From: Treponema sp. UBA1798
GTDB taxonomy: Bacteria; Spirochaetota; Spirochaetia; Treponematales; Treponemataceae
Length of the DNA stretch: 46,997 nucleotides
Reading direction: 5' to 3'
Assembly (NCBI GenBank): GCA_002319875.1
Contig: DCFS01000060.1
Location: 1 to 46,997 of the forward strand
Below, in pieces: positions 14,859 to 23,276 of this stretch; the first letter of the stretch is position 1, and every line of letters begins with the position of its first letter. A program made the position numbers and the translations under genes. A model generated the notes under the pieces. That model was not told the origin of the DNA and searched no databases. It saw only the letters and a list, made by a program, of their open reading frames with translations.

Positions 14859-16136
14859 ATGCGTGGATTTGTAAAACGTGTCTCGCAGAAAATGTCAAAA
14901 CTGTCGAATATACAGGTGGAACAGTTTTTGACTGCGATTACCGAAGAAAATGAGATGCTGGATTCTATTTTCGAATCACTTTCTACCGGACTTATAATTG
15001 TCGATGAAAAATGGTTTATCCTCCAGAATAATAAAGCAGCTGAACGGTACATTCCATTCAAAATACGCCCTGATGATACAAAAGCAGAGTCAGTGCCGTT
15101 GTGGGAAACCGTAGATGATGAAGATATAGCTTCTTTTATGGAAGACTGCTACAGAAATGATAAAACAAATGTTTGTGCAGAATTTACCGTTACAACTTCC
15201 GGAGGATCAGTTCGTTTTATTACAATAACGCTTATTCCGTTCATTCAGCAGCATCATGCAGCTGGAACCGTCGTAACTGTTGCCGATATTACGGAGAAGC
15301 GTAGTCAGGAAGTATTGCTGCACCGAATGGAAAGTCTTGCAGGGCTGACGAATCTTGCTGCAAGCGTAGCCCATGAAATAAAGAATCCCCTTGGTGCAAT
15401 CAGTATTCATATACAGCTTATTCAGAAGGCTTTGAAAAAAGCGCGGGATGGTGATGGAAAACTGCCTGACCGGAAATTTGTAGAGAATTATCTGGATGTT
15501 GTAAATGAGGAAATAGATAATCTTAACAAGATCGTTGTTGATTTTCTTTTTGCAGTCCGTCCTATTTCAGCAAATCTTACGCTGGTAAATCCGAACAAAT
15601 TGCTTGAGCATTTTGCTGATTTTTTTAAACCGGAATTTACCCAGCATCACATTACGGTTGATCTTGATCTCTGCAAAGATGCTCCCAGACTTATGATCGA
15701 TGAAAAGTTGTTCAGGGAAGTCACTGTTAATATTGTACAGAATGCACTTGCTGCAATTCTTGAGCGATACCCGGAGACCGAGCGCACTACAGGCGGAGGA
15801 CATCTGGGGATATCTACGAGAATAAAGAGTGATAAATTTATACTTGAATTTTCAGACAATGGTATTGGTATGTCTGAAAAGACCGTAGCACATATTTTTG
15901 AGCCTTATTATACAACAAAACCGAATGGCACGGGGTTGGGTATGACAATGGCATACAAAATAATTAAAGAATTTTCCGGTGATATAAGCGTTGCATCCGT
16001 TCGGGGACAAGGTGCTGTTTTTACGATTACGCTTCCGATACCGCAGACTGATACCCGCCTGCTGACTCACAATAATGACTTTCAGTCACCTGTAGCAGTA
16101 AAACGAACTGAAAATATAAAGGATTCTTCTATATGA
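14859..16136 (+). CDS. Cytoplasmic PAS-domain sensor histidine kinase (NtrB/AtoS type)
   Basis: The kinase has a PAS domain (about 40-150: STGLIIVDEKWFILQNNKAA). The dimerisation domain carries the phospho-acceptor His172 in ASVAHEIKNPLGAI. The ATPase domain has N box NIVQNALAAI, G1 DNGIGM and G2 GTGLGMTMAYKI. There are no membrane segments, so it senses an internal signal, as NtrB does. GGGAGG lies 6 nt before the ATG at 14859; an earlier ATG at 14820 lies within the previous gene and lacks such a site. It overlaps the response regulator gene by 4 bp, so the two form a pair. I recall this AtoS-like kinase next to murG in other treponemes. Confidence 0.92.
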   Translation: MRGFVKRVSQKMSKLSNIQVEQFLTAITEENEMLDSIFESLSTGLIIVDEKWFILQNNKAAERYIPFKIRPDDTKAESVPLWETVDDEDIASFMEDCYRNDKTNVCAEFTVTTSGGSVRFITITLIPFIQQHHAAGTVVTVADITEKRSQEVLLHRMESLAGLTNLAASVAHEIKNPLGAISIHIQLIQKALKKARDGDGKLPDRKFVENYLDVVNEEIDNLNKIVVDFLFAVRPISANLTLVNPNKLLEHFADFFKPEFTQHHITVDLDLCKDAPRLMIDEKLFREVTVNIVQNALAAILERYPETERTTGGGHLGISTRIKSDKFILEFSDNGIGMSEKTVAHIFEPYYTTKPNGTGLGMTMAYKIIKEFSGDISVASVRGQGAVFTITLPIPQTDTRLLTHNNDFQSPVAVKRTENIKDSSI

Positions 16137-17503
16137 AATTTACGATTCTTATTATTGATGATGAAAAGAATATTCGCGAAGGACTTGCTGCTGCTTTTGA
16201 AATGGATGGATATAATGTCCGCATTGCTGCTGATGGTAAAGAAGGACTTTCGTTTATTGAAAAAGGGGATATAGATCTCGTAATTACAGATCTCCGCATG
16301 CCGGGTATTTCCGGTGAGGATGTCCTTCGGAAAGTTACTACTGAAACTCCGGGTATTCCGGTGATAGTTCTTACAGGACACGGGAGTATAGATGCAGCTG
16401 TGGAAGCCATGCGGAATGGTGCATATGATTTTCTTACAAAACCGTTAAACCTTGACCAGCTGTCTCTTATTGTAAAGCGGGCGTTACAGGGTAGGGAGCT
16501 TTCCCTCCAGCATAAACAGTTACAGGAAGAACTCGAAGGAGTACATTCTTTTGACAGAATGATCGGCAAGAGTGCTGAAATGCAGCGGATTTTTGATCTT
16601 GTTCGTAAAGTAGCACCATCGAAGGCTTCTGTATTAATAACTGGTGAAAGCGGAGTTGGTAAGGAACTTGTGGCAGATGCGATTCATAACCTTTCACCAC
16701 GCAAGGATAATTCTTTTGTAAAAGTTCATTGTGCAGCACTTACCGAAACACTGCTGGAATCTGAATTATTTGGACATGAAAAAGGCGCGTATACGGGGGC
16801 TGACAGTCTTGTAAAAGGCAGGTTTGAACTAGCTCATGGTGGAACGATATTTCTGGATGAAATTGGTGAAATAAATCAAAGCGTGCAGATTAAAATCCTG
16901 CGCGTTTTACAGGAAAAGAAATTTGAACGTGTTGGTGGTACGCAGACAATCGAAGTGGATGTTCGTATTGTTGCTGCTACGAATCGTAATCTGGAAGAAG
17001 AGGTAAAGGCCGGGCGATTCAGGGAAGATCTTTATTACCGGCTCAATGTCATTCATATCCATGTTCCGCCGCTGCGCGACCGGAAAGATGATATTCCGCT
17101 GCTGCTTACGACATTCCTTAGCCGGTTTACGCAGGAAAATCATAAAGATATTACCGGTATTGATTCCAGGGCACGGGCAGCTTTATATAAATATGACTGG
17201 CCGGGCAATATACGTCAGCTTCAGAATTGTATAGAAAGCGCCGTTGTCATGAGCAGTGGTAAAGAGATTACGCTTGATGATCTTCCGCCCACTATCAGTC
17301 AGAGCACCGCCGATGCTGTGATTACTGTTCCTGTAGGTATAACAATGGACGCTGCGGAGAAAATGATTATCCAGCAGAATCTTGCTGCTAATAAAGGTAA
17401 TAAATCTAAAACTGCAGATGTCTTGGGAATCGGGCGCAAAACGCTGCATCGAAAACTACAGGAATATGGAATGGAAAACGACACGGAGGAAACAGGAACG
17501 TGA
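16133..17503 (+). CDS. Sigma-54-dependent response regulator (NtrC/AtoC type)
   Basis: A 456-residue activator with three domains. The receiver has Asp53 (VITDLRM) and Lys103 (LTKP). The AAA+ domain has Walker A GESGVGKE (171-178), the sigma-54 contact loop GAYTGA (218-223, the usual GAFTGA with Tyr, a tolerated change) and Walker B TIFLDEIGE (238-246). The C-terminal Fis-type helix-turn-helix is KTADVLGIGRKTLHRKLQEYG. It should activate RpoN-dependent promoters after phosphorylation by the kinase encoded just upstream. I saw no TGGCAC-N5-TTGC promoter inside this window, so its targets are elsewhere. Its stop is only 6 bp from the stop of the convergent J-domain gene. Confidence 0.95.
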   Translation: MKFTILIIDDEKNIREGLAAAFEMDGYNVRIAADGKEGLSFIEKGDIDLVITDLRMPGISGEDVLRKVTTETPGIPVIVLTGHGSIDAAVEAMRNGAYDFLTKPLNLDQLSLIVKRALQGRELSLQHKQLQEELEGVHSFDRMIGKSAEMQRIFDLVRKVAPSKASVLITGESGVGKELVADAIHNLSPRKDNSFVKVHCAALTETLLESELFGHEKGAYTGADSLVKGRFELAHGGTIFLDEIGEINQSVQIKILRVLQEKKFERVGGTQTIEVDVRIVAATNRNLEEEVKAGRFREDLYYRLNVIHIHVPPLRDRKDDIPLLLTTFLSRFTQENHKDITGIDSRARAALYKYDWPGNIRQLQNCIESAVVMSSGKEITLDDLPPTISQSTADAVITVPVGITMDAAEKMIIQQNLAANKGNKSKTADVLGIGRKTLHRKLQEYGMENDTEETGT

Positions 17504-17509
17504 TGACGG

Positions 17510-17824
17510 TCAACTGCCGAACCATTGCCTGATGATTTTATATATTTTTATGAGTTCTCTGGTTTTCTGTGCGGCTACTTTCTGTACAATCGGATTATCG
17601 CTGTTATTATCCGGATGATAGCGTTTAAGTTTTGTTCGGTATGCTTTAAGACATTCTTCAGGGCTTGATAAGGAATCAACACCGAGCAATTTAAACGCTT
17701 CTTTGACGTCCGGTGGTACAGATTTCATTTCTGTTTGAATTGATTCTTCGGTATGAGGAAGTATTCCCGACTCGAGGGTCTCTTTTAGCAGATCCCCGAG
17801 CCTGTCGTACATAGAGTCCGTCAA
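17510..17824 (-). CDS. Small J-domain protein
   Basis: A 104-residue protein whose C-terminal 60 residues form a J domain: FKLLGVDSLSSPEECLKAYRTKLKRYHPDN with the HPD motif intact, then a terminal helix. It lacks the Gly/Phe, zinc and substrate domains of DnaJ, so it would only recruit and stimulate DnaK, perhaps on a specific client. The first 40 residues are unrelated to the fold. The reading frame opens with TTG at 17824, right after the glgC stop. An ATG at 17812 may be the true start. It is translated downstream of glgC, almost certainly on the same mRNA. Confidence 0.8.
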   Translation of the reverse strand: MTDSMYDRLGDLLKETLESGILPHTEESIQTEMKSVPPDVKEAFKLLGVDSLSSPEECLKAYRTKLKRYHPDNNSDNPIVQKVAAQKTRELIKIYKIIRQWFGS

Positions 17825-19111
17825 TTAAATAACAGTTCCTGCAGGGACAACCGCGCCTTTTCTTATGACAATAATACCGTCTGCACTGTAGAAAATCCCG
17901 TGGTCACCATCATCATAGGTTTTGCCACTTACATTTATTGAACAATTGTCGCCAATAGATGAATTTTTATCAATGATGGTGCGCGCTATATTACAGTTCC
18001 TGCCGATTCCCATCAGTGGGAATCCTTTTGTAATTTTGTCAGCTTTTGTTTCAGCATCCTCATAAAAGTCACTACCCATTGTTATGACACCATCAAGTTT
18101 TGAACCACTTTCGATGATCGTTCGTATACCGATTACAGAACAATTAATATTTGCTCTTGTAATAACACAACCTTCTGCCGTTAATGTAGATTTTATTTGA
18201 GCCTCGTTTATTTTTGACGGCGGGAGATTTCGCATCTTTGTATAGATAGGTTCTACCTCATCGTAAAAATTGAATGGAGGATTTATGTTGGTCAATGCTA
18301 TTGTTGCATCGTAGAAACTTTTAATAGTGCCGATGTCTTCCCAGTAACCGTTAAAGATATATGAATTTATCTTTTTCGTCTTAATGGCTACGGGAATAAT
18401 TTCCTTGCCGAAATCTGTATAATCATTGTTGAGCATTTCCTCCATGACAGATGCATTGAAAATATAGATACCCATAGATGCAAGATATTCTTTTTCAGGA
18501 GGGAGATCGCCACGGGAAATCTGCGGGATTTTCCAGTCGTCAATGTTAAGATTCTTGGCAGGTTTTTCCATAAATTCAATAATGCGCTTATCCGTATCAA
18601 TTTTCATAATTCCAAAACCGGATGCATCATGGCGGTTAACAGCTGTTGTTGCAATCGAGACATCTGCCCCTGACGCTATGTGCTGTTCAACGAAGTCATG
18701 CAGATCCATACGATATAACTGATCTCCGGAAAGAATAATATAATGTGTCGGATGCTGCGATTTGAAGTGGATAAAGTTTTTTCTTACAGCATCAGCAGTT
18801 CCTTCATACCAGCCTGAATGCTCAAGAGTCTGCTCTGCTGCAAGAATTTCTACAAATCCACCGGAAAAACGGTCAAAATTATACGAATTTGATATGTGAA
18901 GGTGCAGAGATGCAGAATTAAACTGTGTTAACAGGTATATTTTTTTATACCCGGAATTAATACAATTTGAAATAGGTATATCGACTATCCTGTATTTTCC
19001 ACCGAAGGGAACTGATGGTTTTGAGCGTTCTTTTGTAAGCGGATAGAGACGCGTTCCTTTACCACCTCCAAGAATCAAAGCCAGAACTCTCGCTTTTCCT
19101 TTTTCATCCAT
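17825..19111 (-). CDS. glgC: Glucose-1-phosphate adenylyltransferase
   Basis: GlgC makes ADP-glucose from ATP and glucose-1-phosphate, the committed step of bacterial glycogen synthesis. The 428 residues have the expected length. The N-terminal nucleotidyltransferase has ALILGGGKGTRLYPLT, SKPSVPFGGKYRIVDI, the ADP-glucose motif WYEGTADAVR and SGDQLYRMD. The C-terminal left-handed beta helix shows hexapeptide repeats (CVITRANI, CSVIGIRTII, NIARTIIDKNSSIGDNCSI). A G-rich string (GGGGGG) lies about 10 nt before the ATG. The upstream spacer holds a hairpin array that may regulate it. No other glycogen gene is in the window. Confidence 0.96.
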   Translation of the reverse strand: MDEKGKARVLALILGGGKGTRLYPLTKERSKPSVPFGGKYRIVDIPISNCINSGYKKIYLLTQFNSASLHLHISNSYNFDRFSGGFVEILAAEQTLEHSGWYEGTADAVRKNFIHFKSQHPTHYIILSGDQLYRMDLHDFVEQHIASGADVSIATTAVNRHDASGFGIMKIDTDKRIIEFMEKPAKNLNIDDWKIPQISRGDLPPEKEYLASMGIYIFNASVMEEMLNNDYTDFGKEIIPVAIKTKKINSYIFNGYWEDIGTIKSFYDATIALTNINPPFNFYDEVEPIYTKMRNLPPSKINEAQIKSTLTAEGCVITRANINCSVIGIRTIIESGSKLDGVITMGSDFYEDAETKADKITKGFPLMGIGRNCNIARTIIDKNSSIGDNCSINVSGKTYDDGDHGIFYSADGIIVIRKGAVVPAGTVI

Positions 19112-19146
19112 AAACTGAAATCCCCCCTGCTTTTTTATTTCTTTTA

Positions 19147-19294
19147 TTCAATAAAAAATTGAACCACTTGCAAAAGTCTGTTGGCGTTTTGCAAGTGGCT
19201 TTACAGTATTTTTCAAACTTTTTTTACAATGGTTTGAAAAATACTGTAATTACATCTAAGGTTGTATTTTCAAAGCTCGTCTGATTTTTGAAAA
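19147..19294. repeat. Array of four inverted repeats between glgC and flgF
   Basis: In order: TTCAAT/ATTGAA (19147-19163, loop 5); CCACTTGCAAAA/TTTTGCAAGTGG (19164-19175/19187-19198, perfect 12 bp); TTACAGTATTTTTCAAAC/GTTTGAAAAATACTGTAA (19201-19218/19232-19249, perfect 18 bp, loop 13 with seven T); TTTTCAAA/TTTGAAAA (19267-19274/19287-19294). On the minus strand the 12 bp hairpin is followed by TTCAATTTTTT, so it could end a transcript about 50 bp before glgC. The remaining spacer to 19555 shows no gene. Confidence 0.7.
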
Positions 19295-19555
19295 CTCCTT
19301 ATCCAATAAAAATATTATAAGTCGGAATAAATGAAATTGCAAATCAAAATAGTTAATTTAATGAATCTGTATGTAATAGATACGATTTTGTAGCAAAATT
19401 TGACTTGTCTGAAAAATACACCGGAAAAATCAGATACGGCTATTCCCCATAAAAATTCTGTAATATAAGGCAAATACGGAATATTTTGAGTGAAAATATG
19501 ACATTTGTCCTCAAATCTTTTTTGCCTCAACTCTTGATTTTTTAATCTGATTTGC

Positions 19556-19582
19556 TAAACCCGATATTTTTCCTGCCGATAA
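19556..19582 (+). promoter_or_regulatory. Sigma-28 (FliA) flagellar promoter
   Basis: TAAA (19556-19559), a spacer of exactly 15 bp, then GCCGATAA (19575-19582) is a perfect match to the sigma-28 consensus. It lies 32 bp before the flgF ATG at 19615, which places the flgF-flgG-flgJ operon under the flagellar sigma factor and excludes any upstream start codon. Confidence 0.9.
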
Positions 19583-19614
19583 TAAATATGTATAGGAAAT
19601 ACGGGAGAAGGTAC

Positions 19615-20412
19615 ATGATTCGTGGCTGGTATACAGGTGCAAGCGGAATGAATGCTCAGCAAAACAGGCTGGATGCTATTTCTAATAACCTGGCAAATGT
19701 TGATACTGCAGCCTATAAGCGTGATATAACCGTGAGCAAGGCATTCCCGGAACTTTTATTGCGGCGTACAAATGCAGACGGAGTATATAAAACACCTTTT
19801 GGTTCTGCTGATGCGGCCCCTGTCATCGGTAAACTCGGGCTTGGTGTAGAAACAAATGAAAATTATACGGATTTCGAACAGGGATCCTTCCGTGCAACGT
19901 CCAGCAATACTGATATGGCGTTGAATGGTAAAGGTTTTTTTGCAGTTCAGACACCTGCCGGTGAACGCTATACCCGTAATGGCAATTTTATGATTGGTAA
20001 AGAGGGGATTCTTGAAACGAAGGATGGATATCCGGTCCTTGGTGAATATGGTCCGGTCTCTGTTTCTGATGATCAATTCAAAGTCAATGAGAATGGAATG
20101 ATTTATTCTTCTCAGAATAATGAACTGATCGACAGATTTAAGATTGTAAGATTTGACAATGAACGGTATCTTGAAAAAATGGGAAATAGTCTGTACCGGT
20201 CGAATGATATCACTGGTGAGGCTCATATAGCTGAAGGTGATGAACGTCCGACTATGCTTCAGGGCTATACTGAAACTTCTAATGTAAATGTTGTTAATGA
20301 AATGGTTCAAATGATAGAAGTAAATCGTGCTTATGAAGCTAATCAGAAAACCATACAAAGCGAAGACAGTATGATGAATACACTGTGGAAAGAAGTAGCT
20401 GTAACGAGGTAG
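19615..20412 (+). CDS. flgF: Flagellar basal-body rod protein FlgF (FlgG-like)
   Basis: A 265-residue rod protein of the FlgF/FlgG family. It opens with IRGWYTGASGMNAQQNRLDAISNNLANVDTAAYK, the rod signature, and closes with the heptad-rich helix NVNVVNEMVQMIEVNRAYEANQKTIQ, by which rod subunits pack. It assembles in the periplasmic axial rod and is exported by the flagellar type III system without a signal peptide. GGAGAAGG precedes the ATG at 19615 and a sigma-28 promoter lies just upstream. Treponemes carry two such genes in tandem; FlgF versus FlgG here rests on order and similarity to the shorter, first copy. Confidence 0.93.
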   Translation: MIRGWYTGASGMNAQQNRLDAISNNLANVDTAAYKRDITVSKAFPELLLRRTNADGVYKTPFGSADAAPVIGKLGLGVETNENYTDFEQGSFRATSSNTDMALNGKGFFAVQTPAGERYTRNGNFMIGKEGILETKDGYPVLGEYGPVSVSDDQFKVNENGMIYSSQNNELIDRFKIVRFDNERYLEKMGNSLYRSNDITGEAHIAEGDERPTMLQGYTETSNVNVVNEMVQMIEVNRAYEANQKTIQSEDSMMNTLWKEVAVTR

Positions 20413-20417
20413 AATAA

Positions 20418-21212
20418 ATGGTACGGAGTCTTTGGACAGCAGCAACAGGAATGAATGGTCAACAGTCGAATATAGATGCTATTGCAAATAATCTTTCGAA
20501 TGTTAACACAACGGGCTTTAAGCAACAGCGTGTAGAATTTGAGGATCTGATGTATCAGAATCTCAAACTTGCCGGGACTCCTGCTACGGAAGATACGGTA
20601 ACACCTGTAGGTATACAGCAGGGAACTGGTGTAAAACTGGCAGCGACCCAGCGTGTATTCAGTCAGGGATCACTTCAGAATACAGGCGTAGATACAGATG
20701 TTGCCATTGTTGGTGATGGTTTTTTCCGTGTACAACAATACGATGGCAGTTATGCGTATACTCGTGATGGCTCTTTCAAAGTTGATATGAATGGGCAACT
20801 TGTAAACTCAAATGGGCTGCGGGTTATGCCTGAAATAATTTTGCCTGCAGGATATGATATTCATACGCTTTCAATCAGTGATGACGGTCGTGTATCAGTA
20901 CGGGTTAATGGACAAAATGATCCTGTCGATGTTGGTCAAATGGAATTATATCGGTTTCCGAACAGTGTCGGATTAAAAGCTGTCGGGGACAATTTGTTTA
21001 AAGTAACAAATGCCAGCGGACAGCCGATAGTCGGTCAGCCGGGGTTTGAGGGAATGGGCGTGACAAAACATAAATTTATAGAAATGTCAAATGTATCTGT
21101 CGTCAATGAAATGGTACAGATGATTGTTGCACAACGTGCTTATGAATTTAACAGTAAAGCCATACAGACATCGGACAGTATGCTCAGTACGGCGGTCAAT
21201 CTTAAACGCTAA
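20418..21212 (+). CDS. flgG: Flagellar distal rod protein FlgG
   Basis: A 264-residue rod protein. N-terminal MVRSLWTAATGMNGQQSNIDAIANNLSNVNTTGFKQQRVEFEDLMYQ and C-terminal SNVSVVNEMVQMIVAQRAYEFNSKAIQTSDSML are the standard FlgG ends. The residues after TTGFK (QQRVEFEDLMYQNLK) are typical of FlgG rather than FlgF. It forms the distal rod linking motor and hook. It lies 5 bp after flgF and is followed by the rod-binding gene. It is exported by the flagellar secretion apparatus. Confidence 0.95.
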   Translation: MVRSLWTAATGMNGQQSNIDAIANNLSNVNTTGFKQQRVEFEDLMYQNLKLAGTPATEDTVTPVGIQQGTGVKLAATQRVFSQGSLQNTGVDTDVAIVGDGFFRVQQYDGSYAYTRDGSFKVDMNGQLVNSNGLRVMPEIILPAGYDIHTLSISDDGRVSVRVNGQNDPVDVGQMELYRFPNSVGLKAVGDNLFKVTNASGQPIVGQPGFEGMGVTKHKFIEMSNVSVVNEMVQMIVAQRAYEFNSKAIQTSDSMLSTAVNLKR

Positions 21213-21229
21213 CTGATCGGGAGTTGATC

Positions 21230-21736
21230 ATGAAAATCGGTGGAATCAGTTCCGTAACGACGGGTACAGAGACATTGCAGGCAGCACAGGTAAGAAATGA
21301 AACCGGAAAATTCATGGACATGGTAAAGAGCCTGCAGAATGAAAAAAAAGGTGACATAGGAAAGAATCTTGCGGGAAGTCAGGTCCTTGAAGAAGGAAGG
21401 CTGAACGGAGATTATAATTCAGGATTTTCCGGCACTTATACTGCTGAAGCTGATAAAAAAGCACGCCCTGAAGGGGCTGCTGCAAATTCCGCGGTTTCAC
21501 AAAATCTGAAAACTATTGATAGAACCAGTAAATTATATGAAAAATCACTTGAACTTGAATCATACTTTGTAAAGATGCTGCTTTCTTCTATGAGAAAAAC
21601 AGTACAGAAAGCAGATGGACAGCAGGATTATGCTCAAAGTATGTATGAAGATATGCTTTACGATGAATATGCAACTACAATGACAAAAAATGCTCATTTC
21701 GGGTTGGCTGATGAAATTTATATGCAACTTGTGTAA
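21230..21736 (+). CDS. FlgJ-type rod-binding protein (no muramidase domain)
   Basis: A 168-residue protein equal to the N-terminal half of FlgJ. The Rod-binding domain is at about 95-165: SLELESYFVKMLLSSMRKTV, then MYEDMLYDEYATTMTKNAHFGLADEI. The C-terminal glucosaminidase part of proteobacterial FlgJ is absent, as is usual in spirochaetes. The first 90 residues are polar and probably disordered. It caps the growing rod. GGGAG lies 7 nt before the ATG at 21230. Third gene of the flagellar operon. Confidence 0.85.
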   Translation: MKIGGISSVTTGTETLQAAQVRNETGKFMDMVKSLQNEKKGDIGKNLAGSQVLEEGRLNGDYNSGFSGTYTAEADKKARPEGAAANSAVSQNLKTIDRTSKLYEKSLELESYFVKMLLSSMRKTVQKADGQQDYAQSMYEDMLYDEYATTMTKNAHFGLADEIYMQLV

Positions 21737-21750
21737 ATAATTTGTTTTAA

Positions 21751-21777
21751 TTGAATATTATTGTTCTTTACTATAAA
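21751..21777 (+). promoter_or_regulatory. Probable promoter of murC
   Basis: TTGAAT (21751-21756), 15 bp, TATAAA (21772-21777), then 8 bp to the murC ATG. The short spacer makes the -35 doubtful; the -10 is good. With no Shine-Dalgarno present, murC looks leaderless or nearly so. Confidence 0.45.
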
Positions 21778-21785
21778 ATACATTC

Positions 21786-23276
21786 ATGAATAAAATTTCT
21801 CTTCCCGTCGATATGCAGGGAGTCCATGTTCATTGTGTGGGGATAAAGGGAACTGGTTTAGCGGCTCTTGTGGAAATATTGTATTCACGTGGAGCAATAA
21901 TAACCGGTAGTGATGTACCTGAGCGTTTTTATACTGACGAAATTCTTGACAGACTCCATTTAAAAGCATTAGCATTCAGCAGCAAAAATATTACGGATTC
22001 AGTACAATATGTTATTTATTCTTCTGCATATAATCCTGAAAAAAATCCTGATCTCGTTGAAGCAGGAAAACGGAATATTCCCTGTATGTTATATACAGAG
22101 GCTCTTGGCTCAGTTTCTGAAATGGCATACAGCTGTTCTGTTTGTGGTGTGCATGGGAAAACAACAACAACAGGTCTTATTGGAACCCTCCTGAAGGAAC
22201 TTAATTTTCCTGCACAGGTTTTAGCAGGATCCATTATTTCATCATTTAATGGAAGCTGTACTATGACGACGCCTTCCTGCGTAAAATCGGGACATAAATA
22301 TTTTATTGCAGAGACTTGTGAATATCAGAGACATTTTCTTGCTTTTTGTCCTAAAAAAATTGTATTGACGAGTATAGAAAGCGATCATCAGGACTGTTAT
22401 CCGACATATAATGACATACGTGATGCGTTTATTAATTATATCTGTAAGCTTCCGGAACATGGGCAGTTGATATATTGTGCTGATGACAAAGGAGCTTCTG
22501 AAGCCGTACTGCTTGTAAGGGCAAAGCGTCCGGATATTGAATGCATACCTTACGGTGAATCGGCTTCAGGTGATTACAGAATTACTTTTGGCCGCATAGA
22601 AGATGGGAAACAATATTTCAGCCTGTCAGGTTTGGGAGAATTGGCTCTCTGTGTCCCTGGTCGTCATATGGTAAAGAATGCATCAGCTGCATGCGCGCTT
22701 GCCTGTGAGCTTTTAAAAACAGAAGGTATGCGTATTTCCTATGAAAAAATTGCAAGAGGACTTCTGTTATTTAAAGGTGGAAAAAGACGGAGTGAAATTA
22801 TCGGAGAAACTGTAAATTCTGTTGGCAACTCTGTTTTATTTATTGATGACTATGGACATCATCCTACTGCCATTAAGACAACGCTGTCTGGCTACAGGGA
22901 GTTTTACTGTGGAAGGAAAATTATTGTTGACTTTATGTCACATACGTACTCAAGAACCGCGGCTTTACTTGATGATTTTGCCCGGTCATTTGATGCTGCT
23001 GATGAAATAATACTTCATAAAATTTATTCTTCAGCACGTGAAAAGGCTTCTGATTTTAGCGTAAATGGTCAACTTTTGTATACGGAAACAAAAAAACATT
23101 ATAAAACTGTACATTACTATGAAGAGGTTCTGGATGCGAAGGACTTCCTGATTGCGGAATTATCTGCTCCTGCCGGTACCTTATTTCCGAATGGCTATCT
23201 TTTTGTAACTATGGGAGCCGGTGATAACTGGAAACTGGGTAAAGCGGTACTTGAAGCAATGGAGCAAAAAAAATGA
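21786..23276 (+). CDS. murC: UDP-N-acetylmuramate--L-alanine ligase
   Basis: MurC joins L-alanine to UDP-MurNAc with ATP, the first step of the peptidoglycan stem peptide. The 496 residues show the Mur-ligase layout: the UDP-binding Rossmann domain with VHCVGIKGTGLAALVEIL (about 14-30), ATP P-loop CSVCGVHGKTTTTGLIG (about 115-131), the metal site SIESDHQDCYP, the GRHMVKNASAACA segment, and the third-domain loop FIDDYGHHPTAIKTTL. The ATG has no Shine-Dalgarno and follows a -10 box by 8 bp. It overlaps yicC by 4 bp, so the following genes are probably on its transcript. Confidence 0.95.
   Translation: MNKISLPVDMQGVHVHCVGIKGTGLAALVEILYSRGAIITGSDVPERFYTDEILDRLHLKALAFSSKNITDSVQYVIYSSAYNPEKNPDLVEAGKRNIPCMLYTEALGSVSEMAYSCSVCGVHGKTTTTGLIGTLLKELNFPAQVLAGSIISSFNGSCTMTTPSCVKSGHKYFIAETCEYQRHFLAFCPKKIVLTSIESDHQDCYPTYNDIRDAFINYICKLPEHGQLIYCADDKGASEAVLLVRAKRPDIECIPYGESASGDYRITFGRIEDGKQYFSLSGLGELALCVPGRHMVKNASAACALACELLKTEGMRISYEKIARGLLLFKGGKRRSEIIGETVNSVGNSVLFIDDYGHHPTAIKTTLSGYREFYCGRKIIVDFMSHTYSRTAALLDDFARSFDAADEIILHKIYSSAREKASDFSVNGQLLYTETKKHYKTVHYYEEVLDAKDFLIAELSAPAGTLFPNGYLFVTMGAGDNWKLGKAVLEAMEQKK

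Noticed and set aside
16133..17503. Sigma-54 promoters near the NtrC-type regulator
   Set aside because: TGGCAC strings occur only inside coding regions and lack TTGC five bases on.
19552..19614. Upstream start for flgF
   Set aside because: It overlaps a perfect sigma-28 promoter. The ATG at 19615 has GGAGAAGG and begins the conserved rod signature.
19756..20445. Open frame of 229 codons opposite flgF
   Set aside because: It is an antisense shadow of a clear flagellar gene, with low-complexity composition and no ribosome-binding site.
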